A program made the translations under genes and the position numbers. From Haplosporangium gracile (Eukaryota; Mortierellomycota; Mortierellomycetes; Mortierellales; Mortierellaceae): 24,603 bases of DNA. The DNA lies in contig JAAAUF010000245.1 in assembly GCA_015499985.1 (NCBI GenBank), forward strand, positions 20,971 to 45,573, written 5' to 3'. This document shows, piece by piece, positions 11,170 through 19,437 of this stretch. How positions within the stretch are numbered: the stretch's first letter is position 1; each line of letters begins with the position of its first letter. The notes under the pieces are model-generated. The model saw only the letters and a list, made by a program, of their open reading frames with translations, ran no database searches and was not told the origin of the DNA.

Positions 11170-12235
11170 TAGTTACAACGCATGGGATCATCCGTCGTCT
11201 CCCAGCAACCAACGCAGCTGCGCTTCATTATACAGACGCGTCTTCATATTCTGAAGAAGCATAGAGGCGCCAACATCTCTACAATAACGCTCGACCAAGG
11301 TTAAGACCGCGACCACGACGAGTCTTCGACAAAGTCTCTCAAAATCTACACCAATATGTATCTCTAAATAGCCGAATTGCCATCGCCACCACAGACCAGC
11401 ACGACAAAGGGGAAAAATACAGGACTCAGAGAAAGTATCAACCACGCGGTCGCATGTGGGCGGATGAGGAGGACGCGGACCTTCGACTGATCAAGGAAGG
11501 TAGAAGTGTCATCGACATCTACGATAATTATTTTCCTCGTTGTTCCTTTCTCTCTATGAAAAACCGCGTGTCTGATACAGTCAAAGTGGATCGGCTCCGC
11601 CAATAGCAGGCTAATAGAAGAAATCGCAGCAGTAGCAGCAGTAACCGTGACGAGGACAGTTTTATGGTCGAGAAGATGATGGCAAAAGCAGAACCGGTAG
11701 CTCCCTTGCGACGACTGTATTCGGCTTTCGTGGCGGTGAGCTGTGCGAAGCGGAATGTAGACCAGAGGGACGATGTGATCCAATGACCTGTGATTGCAAG
11801 GAGGGCCAAGGAACATTAAGGAAAGTGGACGCCAGAAAAGGATGCGTTGCTAGAACAACTGGTACGGACCTAAATCGACCTCCCTCAGCAGGCTATCTGG
11901 AACAAGGTCATGGGCGGGAGCGTCGACGGCTCACGACTCCTTCGGAGCTCAAAGGCGTGCCGTAGTCGCTGGAGAGAATTATATACCCCTCCTTCAAATC
12001 GCTGGACAGAGGAGGAGCTACGACTGCATAAGGTGCTTTCAGACCAGTTCGGAGGCAAGTACCAGGTCGCCGTCGATGGAAGAGTGGAGACTCGGAAAGG
12101 AGGGTGTTGAGAGGTTTGGGAAGGTTATTGGAGATTGCGGAGTACGTTAGGACACGGTTTCCTCAGCGAGTGAACGTGATGGCTCTCCAAAGGAAGTGGG
12201 TCAAGAATGATAAGAACACTGGAGCTGCCCTATAA
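11170..12235 (+). pseudogene. Decayed Myb/SANT-repeat protein gene
   Basis: One reading frame (first codon positions divisible by 3) carries Myb/SANT-like repeats but is interrupted by stops at 11262 (TAG), 11604 (TAG), 11784 (TGA), 11817 (TAA), 11871 (TAA) and 12108 (TGA). The repeats are a WADEEDADLRLIKEGRS..FP block from 11457; GKWTPEKDALLEQL from 11820 followed by SKACRSRWREL ending near 11980; NRWTEEELRLHKVL from 11997; and a last repeat broken over two further frames, EWRLGKEGVERFGK from 12082 and IAEYVRTRFPQRV from 12134, closing with RKWVKN and TAA at 12233. Tryptophan spacing and the Trp-x-Glu-Glu starts are typical Myb/SANT features, so the intact ancestor was probably a DNA-binding or chromatin protein. 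An Arg-rich segment precedes the repeats. The 5' limit is uncertain. Introns cannot explain stops that lie inside conserved helices. Confidence 0.72.
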
Positions 12236-12787
12236 TTTTTCATCTACGCCTTTCACCCTTAATTTGGGTGTTTCCTAGTGCCCTCCAAAAAAGAGACATA
12301 ATGAAGACTTTGTTTCGTTCTTCTCTTCACTTCACTTCTTCTTCCCGCTCCATCGACTACGATAACGACACCTTCCTCAATATACTCTGAGCGACAACAA
12401 CAACTAATCAACTGCAAGACAAACGATAACAGCTACTCCCTCTCTCATTCCTTTTCACCCTCACTCTTAGACCACACCCCTCTTCACTTTGAGCGCGCCA
12501 CCCCTCGCAGAAATCATTCGCCTTTCGTCCTTTAACCTGCTCTTCTCTACAATCAGACCCACTCATCGCTCCCTCTTCTCCAAACCAGCACACTCTCCTC
12601 TTTCAGCCCCACGTACCCTCCGCTGAACTCATTTGCTTTTTTTCCCCTTAACCGCCCCTCCTTTACAATCAGCGCCACCCACCGCGGAAAGAGTGCACCT
12701 TTCTCCCCTTTTCCACTCTTCCTTCACTCAGCGCACCGCTCAATCAACAAACAACAACAGATTACCTTCTCGATTCGAACAGCCAAA
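12236..12787 (+). promoter_or_regulatory. Pyrimidine-rich leader of the JmjC pseudogene with a diverged tandem duplication
   Basis: The plus strand is very C/T-rich with many CAG endings. Segments beginning at about 12514 and 12629 are imperfect copies offset by about 115 bp; both include TCATT(C/T)G, a TTAACC core and ACAATCAG. This is the leader-type composition seen ahead of other genes in the window. Confidence 0.45.
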
Positions 12788-15700
12788 ATGACGGACTCTG
12801 CTCTCAACTTCGAGAGCAAGGCTCAGCCTGTCGTCAAGCCCAACCCCACGCACTACATGAACATCACTGCACGCGGCGCGCCATTCGTTGCCACCCACCG
12901 CGTCAACATCAGCAGCCCAGGCATTGACCTCAGGAACGAGGTTTACGCGCGTAGTGTCGACATGGGCGAACCGGTCGTCGTTGAAGGTCTCAAGAAGCAT
13001 GAGACGTGGCCAGCAGACATGTTTACCCTCCAGTAACTGCACAAAGGCTTCGGGTCCAAGAGTAAGCAATCAACTGTCTTTCACTTTTCGAGGATCGCCT
13101 TTTTCCAGAAACTTGCACGTAACGAGAACGGCTACTGACACGGCGATTGTATTTGTTTATATTATTTAGGCATTCTCTGTGCTGACCTTTTTCACCCTGC
13201 CGTCGATGTTCGCAAGACCATGGCGCGTTATCTCGAGCACGTCCACAGCGAAAGTCTGGGTTTTACCGTCTCTCCCTCAGCAAGACGGACTACACGCTGG
13301 CGGGACGCAGACCGACGCAAGCCATTTTTATATGCCAAAGAGCAGGCCTGCCCACATGTCTGGAGGAATGCGCTGATGGGCGACATCATCCCCCCGTTCC
13401 TGGCGTTTCGGCAAGAGGACGACTTGTGTAAGTATGTCCCTTCCTTTTCGTTCGAATATTTATGCAAATTCCATTGTCCGCTCTTTCCCCACAAAAATGC
13501 CATTCGAACGATTTGACTAAACCACAATTAATCTCTTTTTTTGACATTCTTCTTATAGCCGAGTACAGCCCAAAGCTGGTGGCCGACGCAATGCCCAGGA
13601 TGAACATTGGACAAGTTGGTACCTGGAAAGGACACAACATTCATTTTCCTAGCTGATGACCATTGGAGAATTCTTTGATCACCTAAATTGGAAACATGAA
13701 AAACTCAAACTGATCATCATCAATATCTTTATCTGTCTCGGATATTATCTACATAGGATGCCAGCAAGCACCCATCCGTGTGGAGCTATGGGCCACAACA
13801 TCATGACTTGAGCAGGGAAAGGTAAGTACACAATTGTACAACAGTGAATGTACTCTAGAGGGTCACTGAACACGAACACCTTCTGCATATACTGGCTATG
13901 AACCTCTGTAATTTTATTTGTTGTGCATAGATTCTTTCTGTGTCTGGTCCATTGTCAAGGCAGAGCACAGAGCCGAGGCTGAACCAATGTGGGCTCAGGT
14001 GCATTATTTTGCCACCCTTCAGGAGTTGGAGAGTGTCAAGTTCCCAATCCATGTGGTTGAACAAAGGGTTGGAGGTCTGGTGATTGTTCCCTCGGACTGC
14101 GCCTACCAGTTTGTTAACATTGTAAGTAATGAAACACGTTATCTGTATGCTGTGCATTTGGACACCCTACTCATGAGAACAGCGACTTACAGATTGTGTG
14201 CTTTGTTTTGTTCCACTCGCTTTAAGGCAAGGGCTCGGCTCAAGTCTTGTGGAGCCGTACGACACCAGATTGCTTGGAGATCGCGATTACATCGGTCCTT
14301 CCCCGCTGCAGAGAGTAAGTTTCAACGATGTCTATTGAAGAAAGCAACGGTTAGCAATACATCTTGTGCTCCGTAAAATTAATAAGTCTTTTCCCATTTA
14401 TTTATCTCCGCATCTTAATAGGGTTGGCCACCCTGAGAAATACAAGAGCAAGTACATCATCGACATGGCCTTGAGTGCATACACCAAGAACCTGGCATGG
14501 AGCGATCCCGATCTCTGGATGCCGAGGGATATTTTCATGCGGGTCTTCAAGCAAGTCTTGGAGATGTACAAGGACATTGTGGAGGAGGGTTGGGTCAACT
14601 TGCAGGCGATTGGACCAGAGTGGGCCCTGTTCGAGAGGCCCAAGAGGATCTTGGAGAGTCGCCACGCCCAGAAGACCCGCATCTGTGGATTCTGTCAGGG
14701 AGACATCTGGAACTGCCATTCCAGTGCCGCATATATCTCGAGGAAAAAGAGTGCCACCACCTCTGCACTCGATGCTAGGGCCTCGGACGGAGCTGCGACT
14801 ACAGAAAGGACACGATGGAGTTTGTCGAGTACATTTCGATGGAATCGTGTCGAAAGAAAGTCGAGAAGGCCGTTTGTGCGTGGAACGAGTCTACGGTGTT
14901 GGCGGGCTCCCCGGGCTACGAGACCATCACAGGGAGCTGGCCTGTCATGTAGGTACACTTTTTTCGTGGCGTTTTCTTCATGTTTGCTACTTAAGATCAG
15001 CTTGTTACACTATACTTATCAAATAATGCTACTATTTCCGAACTCTATAGGATTCTACCTTCGAATAATCAGGACGTTTCTGCAGCCAGCCTGGCCTACA
15101 AGCGCCACCAGTCCGTTGATTATCGCAAGGTAACCAACCCTCTGCTTTCTTTTGCAATCTTTTTGATGAAACAACACTGACGCTCTTCTATCTATCATTG
15201 AAAACCTTTTCTCTCTCTCTAGGAGTGCCATATCTGCAAGTCGACCAACACGGCTCTGCACTTCACGCTCGTCAGCTGTGCATTCTGCACCCTCTCTTTC
15301 TGCGAGCTGTGTCTTGAGGCGTACTACGAAATGGACTGGGCCGAGATCGCAAGCAAGCAGGCGGGTTGGAAGTGTATCCAGTGCCAAAAATGGTGCCCCT
15401 GTGCCTTCGACAAGCGCCGCGCATTGATGAGCTGTATTCCCTTGGAAGATGGCCACCGTCGTCGCCTCTCGCTCCCTGCACCCGTTCATGACGGTGACCA
15501 CGAACCCTCGCTTCCTGAATCCGTCCGCGACCCTCACGACGGCGATTTCATCTATGGTGCCGAGCAATTGATCCAGGAAATCATGAAATCGGACAAGGAC
15601 GATTCTCGTCAAGATGGCAGTAACAATGACCAGGAATTATAGATTATGGACATCTTGGCATCGGCAACGGACAGCAACTACCAGGGCGGCAAAAGTATTG

Positions 15701-16893
15701 AGGTCGGCTTCTTAATCCAGAAGATTCTGGCATCGCAGGGGGGTGACCAGAGCATGACCGAGAAGCCCAAGGCTGTCCGCGAGATGACAAACAGAGCTGG
15801 CCAGTCGGGCCAGTCGCACCGGTCGATTCCTGGCCACGCAGTTAAAACTTCGATCAACGTTGCCACCAGTCTTGGCAAGCGTTCTATGGGACAGACAGAC
15901 TTGGGAGCAGAGACCAAGGAGGTGAAGCGAGCACGGGGCGCCTTGGACGACAAGGCTATCACTAATAGCAACGGATCCCAGGTTGCCGAAGGGTCGGCAG
16001 ATCAAAACATCAATGCCCATCCCGCACAGAGGAAACGCTTGATGGACACCAACGGCTCCAACACACGCAAACGCTCGTTGGAAACCGAGATTAAGCCCAT
16101 AGCCACCAAGAAGTCGAAGGTCGATCCGTCGCCAAAAACAGGACGGAATAGCTACAGCGAGAGCTCGAGTCGCCTGACTGGCAACATGGGGAAGGCGGGC
16201 AAGAAGAAAGCGCGATTTGCTCCACTGGCGGCGGTAATTGGGGCCAAGAGCAATCTTGATTTAGGTAAGATGAGGCAGGAGCAGGAGGCAGCACGCCGAG
16301 CCCGCGTCTCAGCTACACCCATGCCAGTACCTCTCAACGACGCCATGGACAATGCGAAAGGTTAGGCTGAGAATGGAGCCAAGGAGAAGAGCCAGGAGAC
16401 CAAGGACAAGGCAGCCAAAGGAAAGAAGGATTGCAGGGCCCAGGAGGAGAAAGCACAAACGGCTGAGAAGCAAAAAGAGACCAAGGTCAAGAAGAAGCAG
16501 AACGAGCTCAAGGAAAAGCAGAGCAAGGAGGCCGAGGTCAAGTAGTTCACGGGTAAGAAGGGAAAGACGAATGCTGCAGCTGTCCGCCTGAAGGCTCCGG
16601 CGCTGTTGGTTATTCCCAACCACAGCGTCAGTCAAGTAAACTGGGATTGGTCAAAGGACGCCACCACAAGAGCACAGCTGCACAAGGCGGAGCGCAAGAC
16701 AATGGCGGCCAAGAATGCTGAAGAAGCATCAAAGGCAAAGGAGAAGGAGATGGCCAAGAACACGGAGGAGAAGGAGACGGCCAAGAACACGGAAGAGAAG
16801 GAGAAAGAGAAGGAGCCCAAGACCTTGTTGGATGACCTGCTCGCTGGAGTTCTTGATCACAACAAGCGGTATAACCTGCCCAAAAAGAGGTGA
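12788..16893 (+). pseudogene. Decayed JmjC-domain protein with zf-4CXXC_R1-type zinc finger and Lys-rich tail
   Basis: Remnant exons: 12788-13061, 13170-13427, 13559-about 13626, 13757-13821, 13931-14121, 14227-14314, 14422-14952, 15051-15129, 15223-16893. JmjC sequence is recognisable in LLYAK-like FLYAKEQACPHVW, IIPPFLAF, GQVGTW, PCGAMGHNIMT and VVEQRVGGLVIVPS. A cysteine-rich segment (ICGFCQGDIWNC, then CHHLCTRC) and a C-x-x-C array (ECHICK, CAFC, CELC, WKCIQCQKWCPC) fit the zinc finger seen with JmjC domains in fungi and plants. A 550-residue Lys/Glu-rich tail follows. Lesions: TAA 13034, TGA 13809, TAG 14776, TAG 14950, TAG 15640, TAG 16363, TAG 16543; one-base frameshifts at the 14121/14227 junction and near 14717; a lost donor near 13626. 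The third iron-ligand position reads AYQ at 14101-14109 where the family has His, and the first HxD motif is not preserved. The ancestor would be a nuclear histone-demethylase-like protein; this copy cannot be functional as one. Confidence 0.82.
15223..16893 (+). pseudogene. Last exon of the JmjC pseudogene: zinc finger plus Lys/Glu-rich tail
   Basis: This exon is listed separately because it is the best preserved part. One frame stays open for 1.67 kb apart from three TAG codons (15640, 16363, 16543) and has no frameshift, ending at TGA 16891. It starts with the C-x-x-C zinc-finger array. Then come a segment from Met 15646 with basic nuclear-type patches (KKSKVD, KAGKKKARF), a run of KE repeats (KNTEEKE twice) and an end segment LLDDLLAGVLDHNKRYNLPKKR. 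If transcribed from an internal promoter, ATG 15646-TAG 16363 could still encode a 239-residue basic protein; I consider that unlikely. Confidence 0.6.
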
Positions 16894-17390
16894 ACTGAGG
16901 AGAAGGAGGAGTTGTGTTAGAACTTGCAGAGTATGTTTGCTGTTTGCTGTTTGCTGTTTGCTGTTTCTTTCTTGTTGTTTGTTGTTTGTTGCTTGTTGCC
17001 TGTTGTTTGTTGTTCAATCTTTTTGTTTGGTTCCTTTTTGTCCTTTATTTTTTTTGCATTGTAATTTTTCTTTTGTTCAACTTCTCATGCATGATATGTC
17101 GTGTAAATTACCCCCAAAAAACAGAAAAAAAAATGCTTTGTACTCTGCTTTCTTTCTCTTTTCCTTTCCTTCCTCTGCGAGTCCCTTGATATGAGCACAT
17201 GTACTAATAAACCTCCCTCAAAGGCCCTCAATCCAACCAATCCAAGCAAACACACCTTTTCCATTCGATGCACTCTCTTTTCCATTGAAGTCAATGCCAT
17301 GTTTAATTGCAAATGTTACAGATAAAGTAGAAGTTTTTATTATTTGTACGCATACTCCTCTTCAATATCGACTTGGACTTACCTTTACAC
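16894..17390. other. Region after the JmjC pseudogene with heptamer repeats and a poly(A) signal
   Basis: No gene is seen. Four perfect TGTTTGC units at 16934-16961 run into a degenerate TTG/TTTG tract to about 17017. AATAAA at 17206-17211 on the plus strand is a candidate poly(A) signal of the former JmjC gene. Confidence 0.5.
16934..17017 (+). repeat. TGTTTGC tandem repeat and TTG-rich tail
   Basis: Four head-to-tail copies of TGTTTGC are followed by irregular TTGTTG and TGTTTG units. Confidence 0.85.
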
Positions 17391-17494
17391 AGGCAACGAT
17401 CGATACCAAATCAGAGACAGTGGAGAATATTCAGGAGATGCATGGACAGCATGGTCCTAGTTTTATTCTTGTTGGCATGGATAAAAGAAGTTCA
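17384..17494 (+). pseudogene. Possible ubiquitin-like scrap
   Basis: The plus-strand frame reads TIDTKSETVENIQ followed, after a gap, by SFILVGMDK. The pattern resembles the ubiquitin beta2-helix segment (TLEVxxSDTxENVK) and the later RLIFAGK strand, in the right order but with shortened spacing. There is no start codon, no LRLRGG end and no wider match. Similarity was judged by eye only; chance cannot be excluded. Confidence 0.3.
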
Positions 17495-17553
17495 ATCACC
17501 TCGCTGGCCTTTTCATTCACTCTTTTCTTCGTCTTTTTTGCCACTCTCCCTAA

Positions 17554-17978
17554 CATGAGCAATAACGCCAGCAACAGTTTGCCTCAAGAGCCATGTCGAG
17601 TCAACAACCCTCTGTCTCTCTCCACTACTCTTTAACGCGAGTCCGACAAACGCACACGGACCGTCTCGGACTTTGCACGAAGTAACGCGGTGCTGTATAT
17701 GATACGATATCGACGCAAACAAGACCTGTGGGCATTCAGGATAGCTTGCGAAATAATTGTCGAGAGGAGTACAAGGCATGGGGACACCATTGGCCGCTGA
17801 TGAGCAGCACTACTACCGCCTCTACTTAATAAATGGTGAGGATCCGTGTATCTATTGCAGGCGAAAGGAATGTAGGATGCGTCTTGTTGATATAAGTCGA
17901 TTTACCATCCTCCAACCTGAGATTGGGCAGAAGGATAATGAGCATTGGGGAATGGACTTTGTCGACTGGAAATTTTGA
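17554..17978 (+). pseudogene. Unrecognised broken coding remnant
   Basis: Starting at ATG 17554 the frame reads a short Ser/Asn/Pro-rich leader, meets TAA at 17632, then continues SDKRTRTVSDFARSNAVLYM and WAFRIACEIIVE. After a likely frameshift near 17765 another frame gives HYYRLYLINGEDPCIYCRRK and ends at TGA 17976. The composition is protein-like (mixed charged, aromatic and aliphatic residues) unlike surrounding noise, but I do not recognise a family. It may be the 5' part of the second decayed copy next to it or an unrelated fragment. Confidence 0.35.
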
Positions 17979-18039
17979 TGAAAGCCTTTAGATCCTGCAA
18001 CTAAAGCATTGACGGCGTCGCCAACGCCGATATCTCAAA

Positions 18040-19096
18040 AAGGCCAAAGATAGTCATTCAGAGATAGAGCCAAGCCGGACAGCAACTCGATTTTCATCAT
18101 AAATCCGTCAAATCCACCCAAAGGTTACGGCAACCGGACCATAGGGCAAACGGACCTAGAGGCTGATGTCTTAAAGGTGAAGAGATCACACGGCGCATTG
18201 GATGATAAGGTCATCGATAAATCGAAGAGGAGCACCAAACCTGCCAGCGGACCGGCCACCATCACCATGGATCCATCAACCCGCCCAAAAGTTGTGGATG
18301 CCTCCAACAATCATGGGTTGTCCTTCAAAATGGAACACCGACTGGCGACCAACAAAAAGCCCAGAGCAGAGTGTGGTGAGAATCCGAGAGTGCCTGATGG
18401 TAAGACAGGATCGGTGCGGAAAACTAACCCAAGAGTCATCCCCGTGGTAGTAGCGATGAGATGCTAACACTGTGAGTGACCCTCGGCATCCTTAAAACGG
18501 AAAGCAGAGAGCCAAGCGTCCAGGCCGGGACCCAGGGAGGCGTCGCCGGCTGCACCTCGCGTTAGTTCTGCGGTTATCGAGAAATATGTGGTGGGTTGTC
18601 CTAAAACAGAGTAATCACCGGACGTTTGATCGAAACGATAAGAATCGGGATGGTGTTGGTGCTGAAACTCAAATAGCTATCGACAAGAAAACGTTAAAGG
18701 ATATCGCGAGAGGATCAAACAGGCCCCACTAATATCGGTGATGGGGCGAGGAGCATTTTCAGGTTTACAAATCGATGATCATGTCGCCTCCGATATGGCC
18801 GGCTCGGATCCTGCGAAAACAAAGACAGATCAGCAACAGATGTATGACCCGAAACAGGAGCGCTGACGTTGTTTGGGTGTACTTACAGCGGTCAATATCC
18901 CCAACCACAGTATCGGCAGCACCAAAATGATGGGGAAGAAGCCCATCATTAAAGCGGATACATAGGGAAAAGAAAGCAAGAATAGCAGATAAAGAAAGGA
19001 AGACGACAAAATCGACTGCACGAAAAGGTCAAGAGGGCGAGAAGCGGTCAAGGAGGCGCAGGAAGCTGTAAAGGTCAAAGAGTTCAAGGAAAAGTC
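18040..19096 (+). pseudogene. Second, more eroded copy of the JmjC-gene Lys-rich tail
   Basis: The frame at about 18129-18467 reads GNRTIGQTDLEADVLKVKRS then HGALDDKVIDKSK, clearly parallel to GKRSMGQTDLGAETKEVKRA then RGALDDKAITNSN of the JmjC pseudogene tail at about 15874-15972. Further parallels are NIPNHSIGSTK near 18894 against IPNHSVSQVN near 16612, and a Lys/Glu-rich stretch (EAVKEAQEAVKVKEFKEKS) ending at TAG 19098. DNA-level resemblance extends upstream to about 18040. The copy is fragmented in several frames, the zinc finger and JmjC parts were not found, and divergence is far greater than a recent duplication would leave. Confidence 0.6.
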
Positions 19097-19125
19097 TTAG
19101 TAAAAAGCCCAGGGTTCGCCTGAGC

Positions 19126-19154
19126 CAAAAAAAATAAAAATAAAAATAAAAAAT
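19126..19154 (+). repeat. A-rich AAAAAT tract
   Basis: Repeats of AAAAAT within a poly-A context directly after the second decayed copy. It is possibly a simple expansion; a retroposed poly(A) tail is conceivable, but no target-site duplication was identified. Confidence 0.6.
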
Positions 19155-19437
19155 CGTCGTTCTATTTCGTATTTTACAACTAGCATTGCCACCAAAACAT
19201 TCCAAGATACCCCACCATTTCATTCAAACAATTGATTGTCACACGCGCCATCCCTTACCTCCACCATAAAGACACTACAAAACGACCTCTTCAAGCAAAA
19301 AGATGATTAGAAAAAGTATTATTAAATTATCTATTTATGTCTATCGCGTTGTATGGTTGAGTATAGTTTGTTCGGTATTATGTTGTTTGTTGGTTCGTTT
19401 GCTCTATTTTTGTTTTTTTTGTTATCTCCACGCCTTT

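Noticed and set aside
11364..11816. 150-codon minus-strand frame
   Set aside because: It lies opposite the Myb/SANT remnant, and the plus-strand repeats explain the region better.
12770..12790. TTCGAAT-like tRNA B-box sequence on the minus strand
   Set aside because: No pairing acceptor, D-arm or anticodon stem could be laid out around it.
15055..15612. 185-codon minus-strand frame
   Set aside because: It is a shadow of the zinc-finger exon of the JmjC pseudogene, which has a clear C-x-x-C array on the plus strand.
12788..16893. RIP-type mutation as the cause of the stops
   Set aside because: The lesions include TAA, TGA and frameshifts, and GC content is not collapsed. There is no obvious CpA-to-TpA saturation, so random decay fits better, though dinucleotide counts were not computed.
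12788..16893. Nonstandard genetic code (TAG read as an amino acid)
   Set aside because: The intact ankyrin-DIL gene ends with TAG and the JmjC remnant also has TAA, TGA and frameshifts.
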